Of a stretch of 64,000 nucleotides of DNA, positions 53,993-63,477 are shown one piece after another. Positions within the stretch are counted from its first letter, which is position 1. Every line of letters starts with the position of its first letter. The position numbers and the translations under genes are program-made. The notes beneath the pieces were generated by a model that saw only the letters and a list, made by a program, of their open reading frames with translations, was not told where the DNA came from and ran no database searches. Source of the stretch: an uncultured Lachnospiraceae bacterium. GTDB lineage: Bacteria > Bacillota > Clostridia > Lachnospirales > Lachnospiraceae. The DNA lies in the NCBI GenBank assembly GCA_910584945.1, contig CAJUDY010000003.1, forward strand, positions 118,232 through 182,231, given 5' to 3'.

Positions 53993-54302
53993 ATCTTCGT
54001 CCTCTCTTTGCTGCTAAAAGTATAGCAGAAAAAGAAGGAAAAAGCGAATCTGCCCAAACGGTGGGACTGGCATTTTGACGGTGGATAACTAATTTTTTGC
54101 TGAGAGCATAAGACCTGGGAATGGACGTTTTTGGGCCCGGACAGAGCCTGGAGATACTGTTTATGTGGATAATTATTTTTTTAAAGTCCAGGAAGAAAAG
54201 TCATTCACAGAACTTTCCCTCCTGGGTGAGGTTATACACAAAATAAAAAAATAATTTTCAGCACTTTTCACAATGATTTAGAGGGGGGGAGTGAACAGTA
54301 AC

Positions 54303-54631
54303 ATAGATAGAGATTGAGGGCGTAAATAATTTTGTGTCTATGGAATTTAAGCTGTCCTGATAAGGACTCAATATGTAACATTCTGCCGTCGAATTTATGA
54401 TTTTGCAGTTGTCGATTTCTCTTCTTTATCATAGTATAACCCGTTATACATGATTTATACATTTTTTTGAAAGTTTTTCACGGCAAACAGGCATTTGTAT
54501 CATTGCTGATTTTGTGGGCTCTGCCCACACCCGGCCTCTGGAATAAGGTTGGGATTTTCTGGCAATCATACAAATGCCGAAGGAATAAGGCCGGGATGGC
54601 AGATGTCTGGTATCTGCTGTCCCTTCCTTTT
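54303..54631. other. intergenic stretch between the IS66 and IS256-type elements
   Basis: After the target duplication this 329-base stretch holds AT-rich DNA that was probably upstream of the defence operon before the IS insertions, and the downstream flank of the IS256-type transposase. I see no gene. An end of the IS256 element should lie here, but I could not match an inverted repeat to the other side. Confidence 0.4.
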
Positions 54632-55846
54632 TTACAGATAACTGGCGATTCGGCCCTCGTACAGGACGATTAGCTGGTTCAGTACCTGGTCCCAGTTGCG
54701 GTATCTCTGGGTCCATTTCTTTACGACATTCTCGCTGGCCAGATACAACATTTTCTCCAAAGCCGTATCACTCGGAAACACACTTTTGGTTTTTGTTACC
54801 TTCCTGTACTGCCTGTTCAATCCCTCTATGATATTTGTCATGTACATGATTCTGCGGATATCATCAGAAAACTGGAAGAAGGAACTTACATCTTCCCAGT
54901 TGTTTTCCCAGTTGCTGATGGCATAGGGATATTTTCGTCCCCATTTTTCTTTCATGGCCTCCAGTTCTGAAAGGGCTGCGGTCTCGTTTGGGGCATTATA
55001 TACTGCTTTGAAATCGGAAGAGAATTTCTTCAGGTCATTGTAATTCACATATTTGAAGGAATTCCGCAGCATATGGATCACGCACCTTTGGATCTGCGCC
55101 TGTGGATAGACGGCCTGTATGGCTTCTTTAAAGCCACTGAGCCCATCCACACAGAAGAACAGTACATCCTTTACCCCGCGGTTTTTCAGGTCATTCAGCA
55201 TCCCCAGCCAGAACTTACTGGTCTCATTCGCCCACACAGTAATACTCAGGATTTCTTTATATCCTTCCACGGAAACGCCCAGAACCACATATGCCGCCCG
55301 GCTCAGGATACGCCCGTCTTCCCGTACTTTATAATGGATACAGTCCATAAATACAAACGGATAGACCGGATTCAATGGGCGGGATTGCCATTCTTTCACC
55401 TGCGGGAGGATCTTATCCGTGATCTTACTGACCATTTCTGCTGATACTTCAATCCCATAGAGGTCACCCAGCTGGTCATGGATATCCCGGGTACTCATTC
55501 CGCGCGCATACAGGGAGATCACTTTTTCCTCAATGCCGGAAATATCCCGCTGGTATTTGGGGATCAGTTTTGGTTCAAACTCCCCATTGCGGTCTCTGGG
55601 GACGTCAATGGAGAATTCACCATACTGACTCTTGAGATTCTTTGTAGAATGTCCGTTTCTTTTATTATCTGTCCGGAGATCCCCTTTCTGATTTTTCTGA
55701 TATCCCAGGGTTGCATCCAGTTCTGCCTCCATCAGTTCCTGGAGGATGTCTTTAAAGCTGTCTTTTAAGAGAGAGTAGACATCGGCAACGCTGTTTAAGT
55801 TGTTTTCTGCAATAATCTGTCGTATCTGGTCTTTTGCTACCGCCAT
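54632..55846 (-). CDS. IS256-family transposase
   Basis: This 404-residue transposase has the IS256 pattern: LQELMEAELDATLGYQKNQK near the start, IDVPRDRNGEFEPKLIPKYQ, then the DDE residues in VFMDCIHYKVREDG (Asp), FCVDGLSGFKEAIQAVYPQA (Asp) and TNIIEGLNRQYRKVTK (Glu). The length is normal and the frame intact. AAGGAG precedes the ATG. The upstream side has a candidate end (reading inward GTGTAAAAAAGTTTGTGT, about 55910-55940), but the opposite end is not clear. Confidence 0.95.
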   Translation of the reverse strand: MAVAKDQIRQIIAENNLNSVADVYSLLKDSFKDILQELMEAELDATLGYQKNQKGDLRTDNKRNGHSTKNLKSQYGEFSIDVPRDRNGEFEPKLIPKYQRDISGIEEKVISLYARGMSTRDIHDQLGDLYGIEVSAEMVSKITDKILPQVKEWQSRPLNPVYPFVFMDCIHYKVREDGRILSRAAYVVLGVSVEGYKEILSITVWANETSKFWLGMLNDLKNRGVKDVLFFCVDGLSGFKEAIQAVYPQAQIQRCVIHMLRNSFKYVNYNDLKKFSSDFKAVYNAPNETAALSELEAMKEKWGRKYPYAISNWENNWEDVSSFFQFSDDIRRIMYMTNIIEGLNRQYRKVTKTKSVFPSDTALEKMLYLASENVVKKWTQRYRNWDQVLNQLIVLYEGRIASYL

Positions 55847-56067
55847 AAAAATGCTCCTTTTTGATAAGAATTGTCATATCTGAATTCTTACCAGAAAGGA
55901 TCCATTTTTTACCAAAAACACAAACTTTTTTACACTACCTAGAGACTACTCATTTGAGTCAGAGATATTCCCCATCTTTTCCAGTATTAACATAAACCAA
56001 AATATCTAACAATCAATCTCTGAACCGTCAAAAAAGATTTGGCAAAATCAGAATACACCGGCACATC

Positions 56068-56835
56068 TCAATTCACTTTTCTTACTACATCAACAGGTAT
56101 CTTTTGCTCGGACAATTCTCCCTCTTCCTGCTGCTTTCCGGACACATATTCCAGCGCCGCCAGCTGGTACAGATCTGAAAAGCAATTCATGAATTCCTGC
56201 ACATGAACCATGTTTACCCCTGCGGTAAACAGCCGTTTTCCGTCCGCGCTCAGAAAGCGATAGCCCACCTTCACCATGACTCCGTAACGGTTCCTCTTTT
56301 CTATGATCTGAATTTTCTTCACATCTGATAGCAAAAATATTTTTTCCCCAAAAAAACCTGCACATTCGATCCGGTCGTTACACAGCAAAATATAACATTT
56401 TCTGTAACTATAAAACATAAAAAACGCAGCGAAGGAAAACAGCAGAGCGAATATCACAAAGAATACACGATCTTCCTCCCAGCCGGTATAAAAAAGGAAA
56501 GCGGAAGCCCCATAGCCCATCGCAATCGCTTCCACAAACCATCCCGCCCCCAGTACATCCAGAGAATGCCACAGGATCACCTGGCAATCCGGAACAGGCC
56601 GATGTCGTCTTCTGGAAAAAAAGATTCCCCAGATGCCAAGCAGGAGACACCAGACGCTCAAAATAACCTGGGTACGGTTTTCCGCCGTCCAGATGCGTCC
56701 TGCATTCTCCCACTCCTCCCATCCGTTCCATGTCCAGAACATCCCCGCAGATACCATCAAGACTGATAAAATCAGCACGCTTTTCAATCTTCCATTCAGA
56801 TGCTTTTCTGCCTCTTCCAACATGCCTTTCCTCAT
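56068..56835 (-). CDS. membrane protein with a PH-like domain, paralogue of 34464-35114
   Basis: About 255 residues: four membrane helices (about 20-36, 50-66, 85-105, 115-135 from the ATG), then a domain of about 90 residues with RIECAGFFGEKIFLLSDVKK and DGKRLFTAGVNMVHVQEFMN. These match the cytoplasmic part of the gene at 34464-35114 in order and key residues. The start is uncertain (ATG 56835, GTG 56850 or ATG 56823). The tail is charged. The function is unknown. Confidence 0.65.
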   Translation of the reverse strand: MRKGMLEEAEKHLNGRLKSVLILSVLMVSAGMFWTWNGWEEWENAGRIWTAENRTQVILSVWCLLLGIWGIFFSRRRHRPVPDCQVILWHSLDVLGAGWFVEAIAMGYGASAFLFYTGWEEDRVFFVIFALLFSFAAFFMFYSYRKCYILLCNDRIECAGFFGEKIFLLSDVKKIQIIEKRNRYGVMVKVGYRFLSADGKRLFTAGVNMVHVQEFMNCFSDLYQLAALEYVSGKQQEEGELSEQKIPVDVVRKVN

Positions 56836-56869
56836 GATCCTGCCCCTCACGCCGCTATCTATTCGATTA

Positions 56870-57002
56870 GTAACTGTTCAGTACCTTCGCAGTTACGATG
56901 CAAAATTCATTGGAGATCGCCTTCGGCGATGGAATTTTGCACTCCTGAATCATATTCTTACGGCCTCAGCAGCAAGTGCTTCGGCCTGCGCTGAACAGTT
57001 AC
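56870..57002 (-). repeat. 133-bp MITE-like repeat, copy 2
   Basis: It is an inverted copy of 24351-24483, about 89% identical by eye. Here the terminal repeats are perfect: GTAACTGTTCAG and CTGAACAGTTAC. They match the IS66 ends in this window at ten of twelve positions. The flanking octamers TTCGATTA and TTTGTTCA agree at five of eight. It lies between the PH-like gene and pckA. Confidence 0.75.
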
Positions 57003-57064
57003 TTTGTTCACAGATATGCAAAAAGGAGCACCCTAAAACAGTGCCCCTTCTACATGCATTCAGA

Positions 57065-58771
57065 TTATGCCAGCTCTTTTACCAGCTTCTCCAGCGCAGC
57101 CAGCGCCTCATCCGGAAGCTTGTCATAGCCGCCTTTTGCGGTAGCGAACTTCGCCACTGCGTCCACGCGATTCTGCATTGCGCTCTTAAGTGCAGCCGCA
57201 TATTCCGGGTCCTGCAGGTTCGGAGTGAAGTCACCGCTCTTACCGGACCAGTCGTTCATGATCTCAATATCCTCAAACGGTCCCCACTGCTGGAAGTTTG
57301 CTCTTCTTTCAACGATTGTCTCCAGAATGCCCAGCGTATCTTCCTTCTGAACCTTCTTGCCCATGAAATCGCCGGTGTTGACGATGTAGCAGTCTACATT
57401 CTTCTCTTCCACCAGTTTTTTGAACTTCTCATAGTCGTGTACCAGCGGATAGGTACGGAACGGGTTTGCGTACGGTACGATCCGAAGCGCGTTCAGGTCG
57501 GTGCCCGCTGCTACACGCTCAGCCGTGGACGTCTTGGTGGCCAGCGTCGCTCCCATCACGGAAGCCAGCGCAGAACCTTTCAGCTTCACAACCGGCGGGA
57601 TGGTCGGGTCTTTCATGATCCAGAAGATCGCATTCACCGGAGCATCGATCTTATCCACACGGTTCGGAGACCAGAGTTTGGACTTGATCGCGCGGCCGTT
57701 GCCATTCCTGATGTCTTCGGTGACCAGCTGAATCTTTCCGTCCTCATCCATGGTAGCAGAGCAGTTCTGAGCGGTCAGAAGATACTTGTTGTCCGGGCAG
57801 CCGGTGGGATAGTCCGCCGTCTTATCAAAGTAGGTCGGCTCGATGGCTACGGAAGAACAGGTCTCCGTGTTGATGATGAACGCGTCGTCATGCAGAACGG
57901 TAATCGGATATTTTCCGTCGTGCTTTGCATGGGTCAGCGTGGATTTCCCTGATCCGGACAGGCCGAACACGGAAGCCACATACTTGCTTCCATCCGGCAG
58001 CGTGTACTCCTTCTGTCCGCCGTGGCAGCTTGCATAGCCGTTCCGGTTCGCCAGCGCCCATACCATGGTCAGAGTGCCCTTCTTGTGCTCTCCGAAATAT
58101 TTCATACCAAGGATCGCCGCGCAGTTCTGATTGGTATCAAAGTAGCACAGGGTCAGCGGATCGCTTAAGCAGCTGAAGTCAAGGTCCGGACGCTCCACCG
58201 GTACCCACTGGGGATCGGAGAAGATATAGATATCCGGCTCTTTGCCGTCGCCTACCGGTTTGGACTTCTTATACATTTTTACATACTCGTCGGACATGTA
58301 CTGGAAATTAATCATCCAGTTGTACAGGAGGTTCTCCTCTCCTTCCGGAATCAGAAGATGAACCTTGACCATGAACTCTGGATCAAGTCCTGCAAAGCAG
58401 GTTGCGTGATACATGGTTTTCCAACGGGTCTCATATACCGCATCCATGACAATCTTGTCAAGCTTTTCTTCATCCACACCCGGCTCGCCTTTGATCCGGC
58501 GTGCCTGTGCATAACGGCCGGTCACCGCGCCGTCATTGAACAGAAGAACTTTCGCATCCTCCTCGAGGCCAAACTCCTCGCCTTTGTATACCGGCATATC
58601 GGTCACAATTGTTCCCGGAGAGTTCTTTGCCAGATCATAAGCTTCTTTCAGGGTGTTCACTTTTACTACATTGTTCCCGTAGAAAGCAGCTTCAATAATA
58701 GAACGTGTTTTTGAGAAACCTGGTTTCCCTTTGCCAATTTCGCTGAGCGGGTAATACGCTTTTGTTGACAT
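57065..58771 (-). CDS. pckA: phosphoenolpyruvate carboxykinase (ATP)
   Basis: This 568-residue enzyme interconverts oxaloacetate and PEP with ATP. The P-loop (kinase-1a) is FGLSGSGKSTLTH (about residue 268), followed by the metal site VLHDDAFIINTET and TYPLVHDYEKF. In anaerobic gut clostridia it often works in the PEP-carboxylating direction. It is slightly longer than E. coli PckA. GGAGGACACG precedes the ATG. It is monocistronic with a good promoter. Confidence 0.95.
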   Translation of the reverse strand: MSTKAYYPLSEIGKGKPGFSKTRSIIEAAFYGNNVVKVNTLKEAYDLAKNSPGTIVTDMPVYKGEEFGLEEDAKVLLFNDGAVTGRYAQARRIKGEPGVDEEKLDKIVMDAVYETRWKTMYHATCFAGLDPEFMVKVHLLIPEGEENLLYNWMINFQYMSDEYVKMYKKSKPVGDGKEPDIYIFSDPQWVPVERPDLDFSCLSDPLTLCYFDTNQNCAAILGMKYFGEHKKGTLTMVWALANRNGYASCHGGQKEYTLPDGSKYVASVFGLSGSGKSTLTHAKHDGKYPITVLHDDAFIINTETCSSVAIEPTYFDKTADYPTGCPDNKYLLTAQNCSATMDEDGKIQLVTEDIRNGNGRAIKSKLWSPNRVDKIDAPVNAIFWIMKDPTIPPVVKLKGSALASVMGATLATKTSTAERVAAGTDLNALRIVPYANPFRTYPLVHDYEKFKKLVEEKNVDCYIVNTGDFMGKKVQKEDTLGILETIVERRANFQQWGPFEDIEIMNDWSGKSGDFTPNLQDPEYAAALKSAMQNRVDAVAKFATAKGGYDKLPDEALAALEKLVKELA

Positions 58772-58856
58772 GATCGTGTCCTCCTCATTTTTTAACCGGG
58801 GATGTTCCCCTCATATAGATAACCAAACCGCGTATATCCATACGCCGTCAGAAATT

Positions 58857-58884
58857 ATTATACCGTTTGTGAAAAAAAAGTCAA
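58857..58884 (-). promoter_or_regulatory. promoter of pckA
   Basis: TTGACT (58879-58884) and TATAAT (58857-58862) read on the minus strand with 16-base spacing. The leader of about 80 bases contains a small hairpin (GCGTAT/ATACGC). Confidence 0.65.
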
Positions 58885-58885
58885 G

Positions 58886-59236
58886 TCAAAAGTATTTTTT
58901 CATGGCCTTCTTCACTTCCAGTCCATACCAGAACAGAACCAGAAAAAACACGGCCATCATCAGCCAGAAAAGATTCCGGACCTCCACCACATAGGTGTTT
59001 AAAAGCGAGATGCCGCTGTACACCACCATCACAGTCCCAAGCGTCCAGAGCTTCGGAGACATGCAGTTCGCATACCCCTGAAGATCTTTGCAGGAACTAA
59101 GATCCGTATCCTTGAATACCAGAAAGGTGCGGATGATCTTCCCCTCACGGTTCAGCACAAAGGCGCTGTACATGGCATAAAAGCCGAATCCCAGCACCAG
59201 CCAGTCAATCAAATTGAATATTCCGTTAAATCCCAT
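58886..59236 (-). CDS. small membrane protein after thrC, unknown function
   Basis: This 116-residue protein has three likely membrane helices (about 8-26, 65-82 and 88-107) and a short loop with SSCKDLQGYANCMSPK. It begins nine bases after the thrC stop with GGAGAGAAG upstream, so it is the second gene of the thrC transcript. No family is recognised. Confidence 0.65.
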   Translation of the reverse strand: MGFNGIFNLIDWLVLGFGFYAMYSAFVLNREGKIIRTFLVFKDTDLSSCKDLQGYANCMSPKLWTLGTVMVVYSGISLLNTYVVEVRNLFWLMMAVFFLVLFWYGLEVKKAMKKYF

Positions 59237-59245
59237 ACTTCTCTC

Positions 59246-60739
59246 CTACTCCACACCGAGAAATCCAAGCACCACCGCTTTCATGTCCTCTTTTTTGCAG
59301 ACCGTACGGTGGCGCACCGGCGCGGTGCGGATCTCTTCGATTGCATTGGGGACTTTCGTCCCCGAGATTTTCGACAGTTCATCGATCAGTTCAAAATCTC
59401 CCAGGCTGCCGTACTGCTCCCCATCGATGGCTTCCATTACGCTTCTGGTAAATTTGTACGGACTTGCCGTGGAAGCAATCACGGTCTTTGTCCCGTCTTT
59501 TGTCTCCTCTTTATATTTCGTATAAGCGCAGGCCGCCACTGCCGTATGGGTGTCCATCACATAACCGGTATCTCTGTACACTTGGTCGATGGTCCTGGCC
59601 GTCTCTTCCTCCGTCGCATAATATCCCCGGAAGTCCGAAAGCTTTTCTTTCATTTCCTCGGTAATCTCATACTTTCCCTCCGACGAAAGCGCCTGCATCA
59701 GTTCCGCGTCCTTCCCGGCGTCTCCTTCCGCGATCAGATACAGAAGCCTCTCCAGATTGCTGGAGATCAGGATATCCATGGACGGAGAAGAAGTCAGAAT
59801 AAACGGACGATTCCGGTCATACTGTCCGGTGCGGAAGAAATCATACAGCACTTTGTTCTCGTTGGAAGCGCAGATCAGCTTTTCCACCGGCACTCCCATC
59901 TGCTTTGCATAGTAGGCCGCAAGAATATTGCCGAAATTGCCGGTGGGCACCACCACATGGATCTTCTCTCCTTCGGAGAGCTCCCCGTTCTCCAGAAGCT
60001 TCACATATGCGTAGACATAATAAACGATCTGAGGAACCAGACGGCCGATATTGATGGAGTTGGCGCTGGAAAACTGAAAACCGGCTTTCGAAAGCGTCTC
60101 ATGTAATTTTGCATCCCCGAAGATCGCCTTGACTCCGCTCTGGGCGTCATCAAAGTTCCCGTGAATGCCGACGACCAGCGTATTGTCCCCTTTCTGGGTT
60201 ACCATCTGCTTTTCCTGGATCGGGCTGACTCCATCCTTGGGATAAAATACAACAATTCTCGTCCCGGGAACATCCGCGAATCCTGCCATAGCGGCTTTTC
60301 CGGTATCTCCGGAGGTGGCGGTCAGGATCACAATCTCATTCTTCACACCGTTTTTCTTTGCCGCTGTGGTCATAAGATGGGGAAGAATGGAGAGCGCCAT
60401 ATCCTTAAAGGCAATCGTCGCTCCGTGAAACAGTTCCAGATAGTAGGCTCCCTTCGCCTTCACCAGAGGCGCAATGACCTCCGTGTCAAATTTGTCATCG
60501 TAGGCACATGCAATACAGTGTCTTAACTCTTCCGCGGTAAAATCCGTGAGGAAAAGCTTCATCACCTCATAGGCAATCTCCTGGTAGGACATTGCGGACA
60601 GTTCTCCCAAAGAGACGTCCAGTGTCGGAATCCGCTCCGGCACAAACAGTCCTCCGTCCAGGGCCAGTCCCTGAAGAATCGCCTGGGACGCGCTCACATC
60701 GGACTGCCCGCCCCTTGTACTCTTATATCGTAATTCCAT
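59246..60739 (-). CDS. thrC: threonine synthase
   Basis: This 497-residue PLP enzyme converts O-phosphohomoserine to threonine. The lysine that binds PLP is in GATIAFKDMALSILPH (about residue 110); TATSGDTGKAAMAGF binds the phosphate, and VPTGNFGNILAAYYAKQ is the next signature. The N-terminal RYKSTRGGQSDVSASQAILQ places it in the long (class 1, E. coli-like) form. AAAGGAATGAG precedes the start. Confidence 0.95.
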   Translation of the reverse strand: MELRYKSTRGGQSDVSASQAILQGLALDGGLFVPERIPTLDVSLGELSAMSYQEIAYEVMKLFLTDFTAEELRHCIACAYDDKFDTEVIAPLVKAKGAYYLELFHGATIAFKDMALSILPHLMTTAAKKNGVKNEIVILTATSGDTGKAAMAGFADVPGTRIVVFYPKDGVSPIQEKQMVTQKGDNTLVVGIHGNFDDAQSGVKAIFGDAKLHETLSKAGFQFSSANSINIGRLVPQIVYYVYAYVKLLENGELSEGEKIHVVVPTGNFGNILAAYYAKQMGVPVEKLICASNENKVLYDFFRTGQYDRNRPFILTSSPSMDILISSNLERLLYLIAEGDAGKDAELMQALSSEGKYEITEEMKEKLSDFRGYYATEEETARTIDQVYRDTGYVMDTHTAVAACAYTKYKEETKDGTKTVIASTASPYKFTRSVMEAIDGEQYGSLGDFELIDELSKISGTKVPNAIEEIRTAPVRHRTVCKKEDMKAVVLGFLGVE

Positions 60740-60803
60740 AATCTCATTCCTTTGCTTTTAAACCTGATTTTCGCAGACCGTAACGATTATATCACAGCTG
60801 TAC

Positions 60804-60839
60804 AAAAAAAGAAAGAGGCTTCCTGCCTCTTTCTTTTTT
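60804..60839. terminator. terminator of the SleB-type hydrolase gene
   Basis: Arms AAAAAAAGAAAGAGGC and GCCTCTTTCTTTTTT pair around a short loop. It touches the stop codon of the hydrolase gene, and the A/T tails suit both directions. Confidence 0.88.
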
Positions 60840-61563
60840 ACATCGCATAAAAAATATGATTTCCATGTTCCATCACCCGGTGCAGACTACTGTCAAACCA
60901 GCTGCTGCTGCTGTACACGGAGCGGAAGTAAAGCGCTCCGGAGGAAATATCTTCCCCGTTCATGGCTCTTTGCACTGCATCCACCGTCTCCGCGGAGACA
61001 TGCACCTGGTCGATCCGTCCATCCGATATAGGGGAAAACTGTGCCGTCCCGTCGCTTCTCTGATAGACGACCTCCGATATCGTATTGGGGAAGCTTGCGC
61101 TGCGCACACGGTTCATGACCACATTGGCCACCAAAAGTCTGCCGGTCAGATCTTCCCCTCCGGCTTCCGCTTCTACTATTTTGAGGAGTACCTGATACTC
61201 CTGTTCTTCCAGACCAAAACTGCTTCCGGACACCTCAGCCGATACTTCCTGTACCGGTTCCTCCGGTGCCGCCGCTTCCTGTAGTACTGCTCCCTCACCA
61301 TCCGTCTCCTCCGGTATGGGTTCCTCTTCTTCTTCAACGGAATCCTCCGGAAGCACTTCTGTTTTCTCTTCTGGTATATCTGTTTCGACGTCTTGTTCCT
61401 CTGTCAGGACTTCTTCCTGAAAAGCCGTCTCCAGCTCTTCCGTCAGAGCATCCTCTGCAGCATATACGGCCAGTGACCCAAAGCTGCAGGAGTTCAGGGA
61501 TGTCATGCTTGTCATGAGGACGCCCCCAAGCGCAAGCGCAGCACCCCGATAGCATCTACGCAT
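60838..61563 (-). CDS. cell-wall hydrolase, SleB/CwlJ family, secreted
   Basis: This 241-residue protein has an N-terminal signal sequence (about 30 residues), a Glu/Pro-rich low-complexity linker (about 35-110), and a C-terminal Hydrolase_2 domain: LLKIVEAEAGGEDLTGRLLV (with the catalytic Glu), ANVVMNRVRSASFPNTI, VYQRSDGTAQFSPI and GALYFRS. Family members are spore-cortex lytic or vegetative cell-wall transglycosylases. AAGGAG precedes the ATG. Confidence 0.88.
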   Translation of the reverse strand: MRRCYRGAALALGGVLMTSMTSLNSCSFGSLAVYAAEDALTEELETAFQEEVLTEEQDVETDIPEEKTEVLPEDSVEEEEEPIPEETDGEGAVLQEAAAPEEPVQEVSAEVSGSSFGLEEQEYQVLLKIVEAEAGGEDLTGRLLVANVVMNRVRSASFPNTISEVVYQRSDGTAQFSPISDGRIDQVHVSAETVDAVQRAMNGEDISSGALYFRSVYSSSSWFDSSLHRVMEHGNHIFYAM

Positions 61564-61729
61564 ACATACTCTCCTTTTCTATTTTCATAATTCCCCGGGT
61601 TGTAAAACACCCGCGGGTTACAAGTTGGCATTATAGCCCTGGACAAATCCAAATGTCAATATAAATATTACAATTTTGTTAACTATTATGAACAACTTTT
61701 TTCATTTTTATGACAGAAAATGAAAAAAA

Positions 61730-61763
61730 GAACGCTTTCCACAAAAAATTGTGAAAAACGTTC
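61730..61763 (-). terminator. terminator of leuA
   Basis: GAACGCTTTCCAC and GTGAAAAACGTTC pair with two mismatches. On the minus strand it is followed by CTTTTTTTCATTTT. It lies 25 bases past the leuA stop. Confidence 0.75.
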
Positions 61764-61788
61764 CCGTTTATTGTCACCTTATAAAATG

Positions 61789-63444
61789 CTATTGCACCGA
61801 ATGATTGATCGCTGTGAGCAGCGCATCGATGGACGCATGGATGATATCCGGATCAATGGCGGCTCCCCAGTGGATCTTTCCGTCTCTGGTCTGAATTCCC
61901 ACATAGGCGATGGCGCTGGAACTGGAGCTTACAGTCAGCGCGTGCTCCTGATAAGTCACAAGCTTATAGTCAAATCCATAGGCTTTCTTAAGGGCGTTGC
62001 TTACTGCATTCAGACGCCCGTTTCCGGAAGCCGTGGTCACCATCTTCTCTCCTTCATAGTAGGTGGTAATCTCGGTCGTGATTCCGTTCACCTGCTTAAA
62101 ATGCACTTCCAGGATCTGATAGGGGGTCTGAATCCCGACAAATTTTGCTTCGAATAACTGGTAGAGTTCAGACGGCTGCAGCTCTTTGTTCTGTGCGTCG
62201 GACACGGCTTTTGCCGCATAGCCCATCGCCTCCCGCATCTTCGGCGGCATAACAATGCCGTAATTACGCTCCAGGATATATCCGACGCCGCCCTTGCCGG
62301 ACTGGCTGTTGATACGGATCACATCCGCGTCATAGCTTCTGTTCACGTCCGTGGGGTCGATGGGAAGATAGGGAACCGTCCAGTGATCGGGGTGTTTCTC
62401 GTCGATCCACTTCATCCCCTTGGCAATGGCGTCCTGATGAGAACCGGAGAATGCCGCGAAGACAAGGGCGCCGCTGTAAGGGTTCCGCTCGTTGACTTTC
62501 ATCCCTGTATATTGCTCATATCCCTCGCAAATTTCATTCATATTCGAGAAATCAAGCTCGGGATCGACACCCTGTGCGTACATATTCATAGCGACTGTGA
62601 CAAGATCCACATTGCCGGTGCGCTCGCCGTTGCCGAAAAGTGTTCCTTCCACCCGGTCTGCCCCGGCAAGGAGGCCCATCTCCGTATCAGCCACCCCGCA
62701 CCCGCGGTCATTGTGCGGATGAAGGGAAACCAATACGTTGTCTCTATATTTTAAGTGTTTGCTGACATACTCAATCTGCTGGGCGTAGACATGGGGCATG
62801 GAGAGCTGTACGGTGACCGGAAGGTTGATAATGGCCTTTTTCTCCTCTGTCGGCTGCCATACATCCAGCACCGCGTTGCATACTTCCAGCGCATACTCCG
62901 GCTCCGTGCCGGTAAAGCTCTCGGGGCTGTACTCAAAGCGGTAATCCGCCCCTTCTTCCTCTGTAAGCTCCTTTAAAAGTTTCGCTCCTTCGACGGCGAT
63001 CTTAAGAATCTCTTCTTTGGACTTATGGAACACCTGCTCCCGCTGTGCCAGAGAGGTGGAATTGTAGACATGTACAATCGCATTTTTTGCGCCTTTCAAG
63101 GCTTCGAAGGTTTTGCGGATAATATGCTCTCTCGCCTGTGTCAGCACCTGAACGGTCACATCATCCGGAATCCGGTTCTGTTCGATCAGGGCGCGCAGGA
63201 ATTCATATTCCGTCTCGGAAGCCGCCGGGAAACCCACCTCGATTTCCTTGAATCCAATCTTTACCAGAAGGTCAAAAAAATCAAGCTTCTGCTGCAAAGT
63301 CATGGGAACGACCAGCGCCTGGTTTCCGTCCCGCAGATCCACGCTGCACCACACCGGCGCATGATCTACATATTCCTTTCCCGCCCACTCCATACATCTC
63401 TCGGGAGGCATAAAATACTGTCTGGTATACTTTTGATAATTCAT
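61789..63444 (-). CDS. leuA: 2-isopropylmalate synthase
   Basis: This 551-residue enzyme commits 2-oxoisovalerate to leucine synthesis. Motifs are VWCSVDLRDGNQALVVPM at the active-site start, KEIEVGFPAASETEYEF, and HPHNDRGCGVADTEMGLLAG with the metal-binding histidines. The C-terminal regulatory domain (about residues 430-551) is present, so it belongs to the long LeuA branch sensitive to leucine. GGAGAG precedes the ATG. A leucine T-box controls it. Confidence 0.95.
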   Translation of the reverse strand: MNYQKYTRQYFMPPERCMEWAGKEYVDHAPVWCSVDLRDGNQALVVPMTLQQKLDFFDLLVKIGFKEIEVGFPAASETEYEFLRALIEQNRIPDDVTVQVLTQAREHIIRKTFEALKGAKNAIVHVYNSTSLAQREQVFHKSKEEILKIAVEGAKLLKELTEEEGADYRFEYSPESFTGTEPEYALEVCNAVLDVWQPTEEKKAIINLPVTVQLSMPHVYAQQIEYVSKHLKYRDNVLVSLHPHNDRGCGVADTEMGLLAGADRVEGTLFGNGERTGNVDLVTVAMNMYAQGVDPELDFSNMNEICEGYEQYTGMKVNERNPYSGALVFAAFSGSHQDAIAKGMKWIDEKHPDHWTVPYLPIDPTDVNRSYDADVIRINSQSGKGGVGYILERNYGIVMPPKMREAMGYAAKAVSDAQNKELQPSELYQLFEAKFVGIQTPYQILEVHFKQVNGITTEITTYYEGEKMVTTASGNGRLNAVSNALKKAYGFDYKLVTYQEHALTVSSSSSAIAYVGIQTRDGKIHWGAAIDPDIIHASIDALLTAINHSVQ

Positions 63445-63477
63445 CCTCTTTTACTCTCCTGTTCTATATACTTTATT

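Larger units (their letters stand above)
52051..54302 (-). mobile_element. IS66-family element with intact ends and 8-bp target duplication
   Basis: The ends GTTACAGTTCAG (52051) and, inverted, GTTACTGTTCAC (54302) form the terminal repeats. The octamer ATAGATAG lies directly outside both ends (52043-52050 and 54303-54310); an 8-bp target duplication is the IS66 hallmark. Inside are the transposase and a 58-residue upstream gene; no TnpA or TnpB, as in the ISBst12-like branch. Everything looks intact, so the insertion is probably recent. Confidence 0.9.

Noticed and set aside
54303..54631. Left inverted repeat of the IS256-type element
   Set aside because: No stretch convincingly matches the candidate end near 55910-55940; the boundary is left open.
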